Shown here: positions 29,597 to 36,787 of the stretch, one piece after another | Numbering within the stretch: position 1 is the first letter of the stretch | How the letters are laid out: each line of letters begins with the position of its first letter | From: Geothrix sp. 21YS21S-4 | Lineage (GTDB): Bacteria; Acidobacteriota; Holophagae; Holophagales; Holophagaceae | Length of the DNA stretch: 64,000 nt | Direction: 5' to 3' | Assembly: GCF_030845995.1 (NCBI RefSeq) | Contig: NZ_CP132719.1 | Location: 124,001 to 188,000 of the forward strand | Position numbers and translations under genes: made by a program | Notes under the pieces: model-generated | The model's input: the letters and a program-made list of their open reading frames with translations, nothing else | Told to the model about the DNA's origin: nothing | Databases searched by the model: none

Positions 29597-31510
29597 ATGT
29601 CCATCGAGATCCGCCTTCCAGACGACTCCCTCCGGCAGCTCGCCGAGGGCGCCACTGGAGCCGATCTGGCGGGTGGCATCGGAGCCCGACTGCTGGACGC
29701 GGCCTTGGCCGTGAAAATCGACGGCCGCCTGGCGGATCTGAAGGCGCCTCTGATCAACGGCGCCAAAGTCGAGATCGTCACCAGCAAAAACCCCGAGAGC
29801 GTGGAGCTGATCCGGCACTCCACCGCGCACCTGCTGGCGCACGCCGTGAAGCGCCTTCATCCGGAGGCGCGCGTCGGCATCGGGCCCGTCATCGAGGACG
29901 GCTTCTACTACGACTTCTGGGTGGAGAAGCCCTTCACGCCCGAGGATCTGCCGGTCATCGAGGCCGAGATGCGGAAGATCGTCGCCGAAGGCATCGAGGT
30001 GGAGCGCGAGGATCTGGAGCGGGACGCCGCCGTGGCGCGGTTCGAGGCCATGGGCGAGCCCCTCAAAGTCGAAGTCGTCTCCAGCATCCCCTCGGGAGAG
30101 ATCATCAGCGGGTATAAGCAGGGCGACTTCTACGACCTGTGTCGCGGACCCCACGTGCCGAGCACCGCCAAGTTGAAGGCCTTCAAGCTGCTGAGCATCG
30201 CCGGCGCCTACTGGAAGGGCGACGAGAAGAATCCCATGCTCAGCCGCATCTACGGCACGGCCTTCCACACCCAGAAGGAGCTGGACGAGCACCTCAAGCG
30301 GCTGGAGGAGGCCAAGGCCCGCGACCACCGCAAGCTGGGCAAGGAGCTGGAGCTCTACTCCTTCCATCCCGAAGCTCCGGCTTCGCCGTTCTTCCATCCC
30401 AAGGGAACGGTGGTCTACAACGAGCTGGTGGCCTACATCCGCGAGCTGTACTTCAAGTACGGCTACAGCGAAGTCATCACGCCGCAGATCATGGACGTGG
30501 CCCTGTGGAAGACCAGCGGCCACTACGACAATTACGCCGAGAACATGTACTTCACCACCGCCGAGGAGCGGGAGTACGCGGTGAAGCCCATGAACTGCCC
30601 GGGCCACTGCATCCTGTTCGGCAGCCAGAAGCACAGCTACCGCGACCTGCCGATCCGCTACGCGGACTTCGGCCGGCTGCACCGCTACGAGCGCAGCGGC
30701 GTGACGCACGGCCTGACCCGTGTGCGGACCTTCTGCCAGGACGACGCCCACATCTACTGCACCACCGACCAGATCAAGGCCGAGATGGCGGATTTCCTCG
30801 CGCTTCTGACGGAGGTCTACGACACCTTCGGTTTCGAGGGGATGCGGGTGGCCCTTTCCACCCGGCCCGAAAAGCGGCTCGGGTCGGACGAGACCTGGGA
30901 CGCCGCGGAGCGGGCGCTGAGTGAGGCCCTGGACGAGGCGGGCACGCCCTACACCCTGAATCCCGGAGAGGGCGCGTTCTACGGGCCTAAGATTGAGTTC
31001 CAGATCCTCGACGCCCTCAAGCGGCCCTGGCAGCTCGGGACCTTGCAGGTGGACTACATGCTCCCCGAGCGGTTCGACCTGACCTACACCCGCGCCGACG
31101 GCGGCGAGGGCCGCCCGGTCATGCTGCACCGGGCCATCCTGGGCAGCCTCGAGCGGTTCATGGGGATTCTGGTCGAGCACACCGCGGGCGCCTTCCCGGC
31201 GTGGGTGGCGCCGGTGCAGGTGGCGGTGCTTCCCATCACGGACCGCGCCCACGCCTTCGCCACCGACGCTGCGGCCCGGGCCAAGGCGCTGGGGTTCCGG
31301 AGCGAACTGGACCTGCGGAACGAGAGCCTCAAGGCCAAGATCCGCGGGGCGCAGCTAGCCAAGGTTCCCTACATGCTCGTGATCGGCGATCGCGAAGCGG
31401 AGGCGGGCACGGTGTCGGTGCGCCACCGCCATCGCGGCGATCTCGGCGTTCAGCCCCTCGACGGCTTCCTGGAATCCCTGGGCGCCGAAGTGCGGGGCCG
31501 ACAGCGCTGA
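29597..31510 (+). CDS. thrS: threonine--tRNA ligase
   Basis: 637 residues, full length. Charges tRNA-Thr and edits Ser-tRNA-Thr. Domain order: TGS (1-62, EIRLPDDSLRQLAEGATGAD), second editing domain with HSTAHLLAHAVKRL (family HxxxH; partner motif YDLCRGPHVPSTAKLKAF), catalytic class II core with motif 2 RYERSGVTHGLTRVRTFCQDD and motif 3 HRAILGSLERFMGIL, then the anticodon-binding domain (VAPVQVAVLPITDRAHAFA). The zinc ligands fit MNCPGHC, the DDAH His and HRAILGS. ATG at 29597 has GAGG six bases upstream. First gene of the thrS-infC-rpmI-rplT-pheST cluster, a common bacterial arrangement. Confidence 0.98.
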   Translation: MSIEIRLPDDSLRQLAEGATGADLAGGIGARLLDAALAVKIDGRLADLKAPLINGAKVEIVTSKNPESVELIRHSTAHLLAHAVKRLHPEARVGIGPVIEDGFYYDFWVEKPFTPEDLPVIEAEMRKIVAEGIEVEREDLERDAAVARFEAMGEPLKVEVVSSIPSGEIISGYKQGDFYDLCRGPHVPSTAKLKAFKLLSIAGAYWKGDEKNPMLSRIYGTAFHTQKELDEHLKRLEEAKARDHRKLGKELELYSFHPEAPASPFFHPKGTVVYNELVAYIRELYFKYGYSEVITPQIMDVALWKTSGHYDNYAENMYFTTAEEREYAVKPMNCPGHCILFGSQKHSYRDLPIRYADFGRLHRYERSGVTHGLTRVRTFCQDDAHIYCTTDQIKAEMADFLALLTEVYDTFGFEGMRVALSTRPEKRLGSDETWDAAERALSEALDEAGTPYTLNPGEGAFYGPKIEFQILDALKRPWQLGTLQVDYMLPERFDLTYTRADGGEGRPVMLHRAILGSLERFMGILVEHTAGAFPAWVAPVQVAVLPITDRAHAFATDAAARAKALGFRSELDLRNESLKAKIRGAQLAKVPYMLVIGDREAEAGTVSVRHRHRGDLGVQPLDGFLESLGAEVRGRQR

Positions 31511-31525
31511 TCCTGTTTTCCGTGC

Positions 31526-31554
31526 TTGGCGCGCTCCGGGTGGAGTGGTAGACT
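31526..31554 (+). promoter_or_regulatory. candidate sigma-70 promoter of infC
   Basis: TTGGCG (31526-31531), exactly 17 bases, TAGACT (31549-31554). Starts 15 bases after the thrS stop and would give a leader of about 24 bases before the infC ribosome site and ATT start. Confidence 0.55.
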
Positions 31555-31584
31555 TTTTGTCCTTGTGCAACTAGGGGAGGAACC

Positions 31585-32166
31585 ATTCGTCCGAACGAGA
31601 CCCGCATCAATGACGGCATCCGGGCCCAAGAGGTCCGCGTCATCTCCGAAGATGGCGAACAGCTCGGCTTGATGCCCCCCCACCAGGCCATCCGGATCGC
31701 GGAAGAGCGCGGTCTCGATTTGGTGGAAGTGGCCGGGAACGCCAATCCGCCCGTCTGCCGGATCATGGACTACGGCAAGTACAAGTTCATGGAAGCGAAG
31801 CGGGAGCACGCGGCCCGAGCGAAGCAGAAGAACATCGTGGTCAAGGAAGTGAAGTTTCGCCCCAAGACCGACGATCACGATTTCGATTTCAAGGTGAAGC
31901 ACATCCTGCGGTTCCTGGAGGACGAGGACAAAGTCAAAGTGGTGGTCATGTTCCGCGGACGCGAAGTGGTCCACCGCGACATCGGCTACCGGATCATCGA
32001 GGAAGTCATCCAGCGGGTCGGCGAGAAGGCCATCGTCGAGAAGCCCGCCGGTATTGATGGGCGCGACATGCACGCCATCCTCGCCCCTCGGATCATCGAG
32101 GTCCCCAAGGCCCCGAAGAAGCCGAAATCGGCCGATACCCCTGCAACCGAAGCCCAGCTCCCGTGA
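31585..32166 (+). CDS. infC: translation initiation factor IF-3 (ATT start codon)
   Basis: 193 residues when started at ATT 31585, which follows GGGGAGG by four bases. The first residues then read [20 protein letters not shown], the expected IF-3 N-terminus. The first ATG of the frame (31669) would remove 28 conserved residues. IF-3 binds the 30S subunit, blocks 50S joining and checks start codons. It inhibits translation from its own non-standard start, so the ATT is an autoregulatory device known from many bacteria. N domain 1-75 with [20 protein letters not shown] linker, C domain [20 protein letters not shown]. The C-terminal tail ([19 protein letters not shown]) is an extension. Confidence 0.96.
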   Translation: MRPNETRINDGIRAQEVRVISEDGEQLGLMPPHQAIRIAEERGLDLVEVAGNANPPVCRIMDYGKYKFMEAKREHAARAKQKNIVVKEVKFRPKTDDHDFDFKVKHILRFLEDEDKVKVVVMFRGREVVHRDIGYRIIEEVIQRVGEKAIVEKPAGIDGRDMHAILAPRIIEVPKAPKKPKSADTPATEAQLP

Positions 32167-32173
32167 GGAACCC

Positions 32174-32374
32174 ATGAGCTACAAGATCAAGACCCACAAG
32201 GGCGCCGCCAAGCGGTTCAAGAAGACTGCCGGCGGGAAGTTCAAGCGCGGGTGCTCGCACCAGCGCCACATCCTGACCAAGAAGACCGCGAAGCGGAAGC
32301 GCCAGCTGGACATGGGTGGGATGGTCGCGAAGGCCGACCAGAAGGCCGTTGCCGCGATGCTGCCCTACGCCTGA
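32174..32374 (+). CDS. rpmI: 50S ribosomal protein L35
   Basis: 66 residues, standard size. Sequence [20 protein letters not shown] and [20 protein letters not shown] match bL35. Starts 7 bases after the infC stop with GAGGAA as ribosome site. Small basic protein of the large subunit; co-transcribed with infC. Confidence 0.97.
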   Translation: MSYKIKTHKGAAKRFKKTAGGKFKRGCSHQRHILTKKTAKRKRQLDMGGMVAKADQKAVAAMLPYA

Positions 32375-32422
32375 TGTTCTTTGGAGGTTCCGCGCGCCGC
32401 GCAGGCCCAGCCCGCACGACGC

Positions 32423-32451
32423 TTGGATTGCTCCCCTGGCGGTTCTAGAAT
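32423..32451 (+). promoter_or_regulatory. candidate sigma-70 promoter of rplT
   Basis: TTGGAT (32423-32428), 17-base spacer, TAGAAT (32446-32451), in the 161-base gap between rpmI and rplT. The downstream leader (about 32458-32535) includes a compact stem GGCGGCC/GGCCGCC (32466-32481). It could supply extra L20 or host L20 feedback control, as known for rpmI-rplT mRNAs; that control is inference. Confidence 0.55.
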
Positions 32452-32535
32452 CGTCAGTTCAACCCGGCGGCCCTGGCCGCCCCCGATGAGGCTTTCAAAC
32501 GCTCTTTCGAGCTGCCTCGAGGAAAGGAAAACGAC

Positions 32536-32883
32536 ATGACTCGTGTAAAGCGCGGTTTTAAGCGGGCCCAGCGCCGCAAGCGGATGATGAAGTTCGCGAA
32601 GGGCTTCTACGGCGCCAAGTCCCGGCTGTACCGTTCCGCGAAGGAAGCCGTCGAGAAGGCCCTCGGCTACGGCTACCGCGACCGCAAGGTCAAGAAGCGC
32701 GACTTCCGCCGCCTGTGGGTCGTGCGCATCAGCGCCGCCTGCTCCCAGAACGGCACCAGCTACTCCAAGTTTATGGGCGGCCTGAAGAAGGCTTCCGTGG
32801 ATCTGGACCGCAAGGTCCTGGCGGATCTCGCCGTCCGCAATCCCGAGGCGTTTACCAAGCTCGTGGCCGTGGCCAAGGGCTGA
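32536..32883 (+). CDS. rplT: 50S ribosomal protein L20
   Basis: 115 residues, standard size for bL20. The sequence [20 protein letters not shown] is the characteristic basic N-terminal arm, and [20 protein letters not shown] is the conserved globular segment. L20 nucleates 23S assembly and in several bacteria represses its own mRNA. Preceded by AGGAAAGGAAAA and by a separate promoter candidate, and followed by a strong terminator. Confidence 0.97.
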   Translation: MTRVKRGFKRAQRRKRMMKFAKGFYGAKSRLYRSAKEAVEKALGYGYRDRKVKKRDFRRLWVVRISAACSQNGTSYSKFMGGLKKASVDLDRKVLADLAVRNPEAFTKLVAVAKG

Positions 32884-32909
32884 TCGCGACGCACCCATCG
32901 CAGACACCC

Positions 32910-32943
32910 GAAAGGCCGCGCGAGCGGCCTTTCCCTGTTTTTA
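32910..32943 (+). terminator. intrinsic terminator between rplT and pheS
   Basis: Stem AAAGGCCGC (32911-32919) pairs with GCGGCCTTT (32924-32932) around loop GCGA, then CCCTGTTTTTA. Separates the infC-rpmI-rplT unit from pheST, whose start is only about 25 bases later. It may be partial (an attenuator), because no pheST promoter is obvious after it. Confidence 0.85.
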
Positions 32944-32967
32944 GAGACGCCTGTGTCGAGGGAACCC

Positions 32968-34038
32968 ATGGACCACCTGCTTCCAGCGGAGATCGTCGAG
33001 GCCGGCCGGGCCTTTCCCGGGGCCCTCGCCGCCTGCGGCGACCTCGACGCGCTCCTGCGCCTGAAGGGCGCCTATGTGGGCCGTGAAGGCAGCCACGCCG
33101 CGCGGCTGATGGAGCTGCTCAAGGCCGCGCCCAAGGAACAGAAGCGCGAGCTGGGCGCCGCCATCAACGGCCTCAAGCAGCAGTGGGAAGAAGGCCTCAA
33201 GGCCCGCCAGGCTGACCTGGAGGCCGCGAAGGCGCGCCTCGGCGTCCTGGCCGACCAGTGGGATCCGGCTCTTCCGCCACCGGTTCCGCCCCGCGGCGCG
33301 CTGCATCCCCTCAATCGGCTGATGGACCGCCTGGTGGAGGTGTTCCGGCCCCTGGGCTTCCACGTCGAAGAAGGGCCTGAGGTCGAGACCGAGGCCCACA
33401 ACTTCGACGGGCTGAACATTCCCGAGGATCATCCCGCCAAGGCCAGCTCGGACACCTTCTACCTCGCGGCTCATCCCGAACTGCTGCTCCGCACCCACAC
33501 GAGCCCCGTTCAGGTGCGCACGCTCCTGCGCGTGGCGCCGGACCTGGCGAAGCTCGGCGGCGTCCGCTTTCTGGCGCCGGGCCGGGTCTACCGCAAGGAC
33601 GAGATCGATCCCACCCACAGTCCCATGTTCCACCAGGTGGAGGGCATGCTGGTGGGCCACGGAATCGGAATGCAGCACCTCAAGGGCACGCTGGAATACG
33701 CGCTCCGCGCGCTGTTCGGGCCCGACACGGAGATTCGCCTGCGGCCCTCGTACTTCCCGTTCGTGGAGCCGGGCTGCGAAGTGGACGTGAGCTGTCCCCT
33801 CTGCGGCGCCAAGGGCTGCCGCGTGTGCAAGGGCTCGGGTTGGGTGGAGATCTTGGGCGCGGGCCTGATCCATCCGAACGTCCTGGCCTACGCGGGTATC
33901 GATCCCACGGAATGGTCCGGCTGGGCCTTCGGGATGGGCGTGGAGCGGATGGCCATGATGCTGAGCCAGACACCCGATCTGCGGCTGTTCTTCGAGAACG
34001 ACCAGCGCTTCCTCGCGGCCATGGGAGGGCTCGACTGA
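32968..34038 (+). CDS. pheS: phenylalanine--tRNA ligase alpha subunit
   Basis: 356 residues. Catalytic subunit of the alpha2-beta2 enzyme. N-terminal coiled-coil arm (about 70-100, KEQKRELGAAINGLKQQWEE) that contacts tRNA, then the class II core: LHPLNRLMDRLVEVFRPLGF, HTSPVQVRTLL (motif 2 region), MFHQVEGMLVG, and motif 3 GMGVERMAMML near residue 310. A CxxCxxxxCxxCKGSGW loop (about 273-287) is typical of many PheS proteins. The ATG at 32968 has GAGGG six bases upstream; an in-frame start five codons earlier lacks one. The stop overlaps pheT (TGATG). Confidence 0.97.
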   Translation: MDHLLPAEIVEAGRAFPGALAACGDLDALLRLKGAYVGREGSHAARLMELLKAAPKEQKRELGAAINGLKQQWEEGLKARQADLEAAKARLGVLADQWDPALPPPVPPRGALHPLNRLMDRLVEVFRPLGFHVEEGPEVETEAHNFDGLNIPEDHPAKASSDTFYLAAHPELLLRTHTSPVQVRTLLRVAPDLAKLGGVRFLAPGRVYRKDEIDPTHSPMFHQVEGMLVGHGIGMQHLKGTLEYALRALFGPDTEIRLRPSYFPFVEPGCEVDVSCPLCGAKGCRVCKGSGWVEILGAGLIHPNVLAYAGIDPTEWSGWAFGMGVERMAMMLSQTPDLRLFFENDQRFLAAMGGLD

Positions 34039-35960
34039 TGTGGATCGAACGCAACGCCCTCGCCGCGGAAGTGCCCGCCGCCGCGACGCTGGAAACTCGC
34101 CAGCTCTGCGAACTCCTCGCCTCGCTCGGCTTTCCCGTGGACGGCGTGGCCGCGCGGGAGGGCGTCGACGTGCTGGACGTCGACATCACCGCCAACCGCG
34201 GCGACGCCATGTCCCATCGCGGTTTGGCGCGGGAGGTGGCCGCCAAGCTCCGCCAGCCCCTCGTTCCCGTGGCTCCTCCAGGAGTGGCCGAAGGCGCGCC
34301 CAAGGTCGAGGTGCGCCTGGAGAGCCCGGCCTGTCCCATCTATGCCACGGCGCTGTTGACGCTGGGCGAGGGGGGCACTCCGCCAGAGGCGCAGGCCTTT
34401 CTCCGCGCACTGGAGGCCTCTCCCAAGGGCCTGTCCGCCGTGGACGCGTCCAATGAGCTGCTCCATCGCTACGGCCACCCCACCCACGCCTTCGACGCCG
34501 ACCGCATCCGGGGCGCCGTGACCGTGCGTTGGGCCCGCCCGGGGGAGACCCTGGTGACCTTGGACGGGGTCACCCGCACGCTGGTGGCGGCGGACCTGGT
34601 CATCGCCGACGAGGACGGTCCCATCGCCCTGGCGGGGGTCATGGGCGGCGACGGCACCAAGGTGACCGGAACCACCCGCCGGGTGCTTCTCGAAAGCGCC
34701 TGGTTCGATCCCAAGACCGTGCGCGCCACGGCCCGCCGCCACAGCCTGCACACGGATGCCTCCCATCGCTTCGGGCGGGGCGCCGATCCGGCCATGGCCC
34801 CCGTTGCGCGGGATCTCCTGGTGGACCGCCTCCGGACCTGGGCGGGCGCCGTTTTGGAAGGCGCTTGGACAGCCGGAACGCTTCCGGCGTCTGCCGCGCC
34901 TGTGGCACTGCCCGAAGCTCTGCTGACGCGGGTGGCCGGAGAAGGCCTGCCCCTCACGGAAGCGGCCGAGGTGCTGCGCTCCTTGGGATGCGGGGTGGAG
35001 ATCGGGGCCGACGGCCTCTCGGTCCGTCCCCCTTCTTGGCGCCACGATCTGGCCCTTCCGGAGGATCTGACCGAAGAAGTGCTGCGCCTCCGCGGGTACG
35101 AGCGCATTCCCTCGGTGCTGCCTCCGCTGGAGGGACCGCCGGTCCCGCTCCACGAGGGCTACCGTCAGCGGCAGGCCCTGGCCCGGCGGCTGGCCCACCT
35201 GGGCTTCCATCAGACCGTCACCTACGGGTTCATCAGCCCCGACGCGGACGCCGCGTTCGCCGGACCGGACAACCTCGCGGAGGGCCGGACCCTGTCCAAT
35301 CCCCTGGGCCAGGAATACTCGGTCCTGCGGGGCACCCTTCTCTCCAGCCTCCGGGCCGCCGCCCTCCAGAACCTGCGGCAGGGCGCCCGGGAGGTCCGGC
35401 TGTTCGAAGTCGCGCCGACCTACGTCACGGGTCCGCAGGGCCCGTCCGAGCGCTTCACCCTGGGGTTGGCCTGGGGGGGGATCCAGGGCGGGGAGGACCA
35501 CCTGACGCCCGCCCGGCCGGTGAAGGAAGCCGATCTGAGGGGGATCGCGGCCGGCCTGGGCCTGGATCGCCTGCCCGTCATCCGAACCCTGGGTGAAGGC
35601 CTGTTCGGCTTCGAGATTCCCGTGGCCGACCTCCCCCGGCCCGGCGCGCGGATCATTCCCGGCTTCCAGCCCTTCAGCCGGTTCCCCTCCGTGGAGCGGG
35701 ACCTGTCCCTCCTGGTGGATCTGGGCCAGTCCTATGAGGCCCTGGTCGGCGCCATGCGGAAGATCCTTCCGGCGGAAGCCCTGCAGGATCTGCGCTGCGT
35801 GGACGTGTTCCGTCACCGAAGCCTTCCCGAGGGTCGCCAGGCGTGGCTGATGCGCCTGCGCTTCCAGGCGGACCGGACCCTCGTGGGCGAGGACGTGGAC
35901 GGCTGGATGGCCGCCGCCCTGGCCGCGGCCGAGTCGCTCGGGGCGAAGCTCCGGGCGTAA
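34038..35960 (+). CDS. pheT: phenylalanine--tRNA ligase beta subunit, short form lacking the EMAP-like domain
   Basis: 640 residues against about 790 in E. coli. The start (MWIERNALAAEV then CELLASLGFPVDGV) matches the usual N-terminus, but it then passes straight to DVDITANRGDAMSHRGLARE. In standard PheT an OB-fold EMAP-II-like tRNA-binding domain of about 110 residues comes between these segments. The B3/B4 editing region (SPKGLSAVDASNELLHRYGH, GVMGGDGTKVTGTTRRVLLE), the B5 domain (VRPPSWRHDLALPEDLTEEV), the catalytic-like core (NPLGQEYSVLRGTLL) and the C-terminal anticodon-binding FDX-ACB domain (FPSVERDLSLLVD) all remain. The start cannot be mis-set, because it overlaps the pheS stop and the sequence is continuous. 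Confidence 0.95.
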   Translation: MWIERNALAAEVPAAATLETRQLCELLASLGFPVDGVAAREGVDVLDVDITANRGDAMSHRGLAREVAAKLRQPLVPVAPPGVAEGAPKVEVRLESPACPIYATALLTLGEGGTPPEAQAFLRALEASPKGLSAVDASNELLHRYGHPTHAFDADRIRGAVTVRWARPGETLVTLDGVTRTLVAADLVIADEDGPIALAGVMGGDGTKVTGTTRRVLLESAWFDPKTVRATARRHSLHTDASHRFGRGADPAMAPVARDLLVDRLRTWAGAVLEGAWTAGTLPASAAPVALPEALLTRVAGEGLPLTEAAEVLRSLGCGVEIGADGLSVRPPSWRHDLALPEDLTEEVLRLRGYERIPSVLPPLEGPPVPLHEGYRQRQALARRLAHLGFHQTVTYGFISPDADAAFAGPDNLAEGRTLSNPLGQEYSVLRGTLLSSLRAAALQNLRQGAREVRLFEVAPTYVTGPQGPSERFTLGLAWGGIQGGEDHLTPARPVKEADLRGIAAGLGLDRLPVIRTLGEGLFGFEIPVADLPRPGARIIPGFQPFSRFPSVERDLSLLVDLGQSYEALVGAMRKILPAEALQDLRCVDVFRHRSLPEGRQAWLMRLRFQADRTLVGEDVDGWMAAALAAAESLGAKLRA

Positions 35961-35980
35961 ACTACCCTTTCGAGGCACCC

Positions 35981-36217
35981 ATGGACCTTCTCAAACAGCT
36001 CGAATCGAAGATGCAGGCCCTGGTCCAGCAGCGCAACCAGTTGAAGGATGAACTGGATGCGCTCAAGGCGGCCGGTGCGGTGGGCGACCGGGAACTCCAG
36101 TCCCTCCGGACCCGGCTGGAGGATGCCCTGGCCGAGAAGAGCATCCTGGAGAAGGATCGGGAGGCCGTGAAGGAGCAGGTCGCCTCGATCCTCCGTGCCC
36201 TGGAGGCGCTGGGATGA
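35981..36217 (+). CDS. ZapB-like short coiled-coil protein
   Basis: 78 residues, almost entirely heptad coiled coil (LLKQLESKMQALVQQRNQLK through LRTRLEDALAEKSILEKDRE). Size, composition and position directly before zapA match the ZapB-like cell-division proteins that bridge ZapA and the chromosome terminus. ATG at 35981 with GAGGCACCC upstream, 20 bases after pheT; the 3' end overlaps zapA by four bases (ATGA). Coiled coils are low in sequence information, so the assignment rests largely on context. Confidence 0.72.
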   Translation: MDLLKQLESKMQALVQQRNQLKDELDALKAAGAVGDRELQSLRTRLEDALAEKSILEKDREAVKEQVASILRALEALG

Positions 36218-36570
36218 CGGGGCGCCCCCTGCCGGGCGTCCGGGCCGTCCCCGTGTCGGTCCTGGGGCGGGAGCTCCAGGTCCAGACGGAGCGGCCGGAG
36301 AGCCTGGCGGCGGCCGTGCGAATCCTCGAAGACACCTTTCGCGACATGGATTCCCAATGCCAGGTAAGATGGGGCAGCGTTCCGAAGGGCCTGGACACCC
36401 CGTCCTGGTACCTCCTGGGCGCCCTGAACCTGGCGCACCGAGTGGCGCGTCTGGAGCAGGAAGCCAACCAGCACACCCAGAACCTGGAACTGACTCTTTC
36501 CAAGCTACTGAACGATGTTCCGGACGAACCTTCCGCTCCCGTGCCCCTGCTGGACGAGGACGGAGACTGA
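36214..36570 (+). CDS. zapA: cell division protein ZapA
   Basis: 118 residues. FtsZ-ring cross-linking protein. N-terminal beta strand pair AVPVSVLGRELQVQTERPES, the helix LAAAVRILEDTFRDM, and the long C-terminal coiled coil ALNLAHRVARLEQEANQHTQ are the ZapA pattern. An acidic, Pro-rich tail (VPDEPSAPVPLLDEDGD) follows. Overlaps the zapB-like gene and is followed by the likely 6S RNA, a neighbourhood (zapA-ssrS) found in many Gram-negative bacteria. Confidence 0.88.
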   Translation: MTGRPLPGVRAVPVSVLGRELQVQTERPESLAAAVRILEDTFRDMDSQCQVRWGSVPKGLDTPSWYLLGALNLAHRVARLEQEANQHTQNLELTLSKLLNDVPDEPSAPVPLLDEDGD

Positions 36571-36571
36571 T

Positions 36572-36740
36572 ATTCCCTGCGAGGCCCGTGATCATGGCCA
36601 AGCGCTTGTTCCGTAAGTCGACCTGGGAGACCTTCCCCCTGTCCTGTGCGTTCCGCGCGTCGGCGCGCCTTAGCCAGGGTTTCTGGTTTCCCCCCTACCA
36701 GCTAGGGAACTCGGCAAGCCTCCACGACTGAGCGGGGATT
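36572..36740 (+). ncRNA. ssrS: probable 6S RNA
   Basis: The 217-base gap between zapA and rny has no ORF but strong pairing. The terminal stem ATTCCCTGC (36572-36580) pairs with GCGGGGATT (36732-36740) with one mismatch. GAGGC (36581-36585) then pairs with GCCTC (36718-36722). The interior is largely unpaired, and CCCTG pairs with CAGGG around a GC-rich apical stem (CGCGC/GCGCG). A long rod with a central open bubble is the 6S plan, which mimics an open promoter and sequesters sigma-70 RNA polymerase. Location after zapA supports it. Coordinates approximate; no covariance search was possible. Confidence 0.65.
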
Positions 36741-36787
36741 CTCAATTTGGTGCTGGTGGCCCCTGGACCTTTTTCCCGGAGTCGCCA

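Noticed and set aside
34038-34200. Short PheT as a mis-called start or sequencing error
   Set aside because: The N-terminal segment typical of PheT is present and the missing domain is internal; the start overlaps the pheS stop and there is no frameshift.
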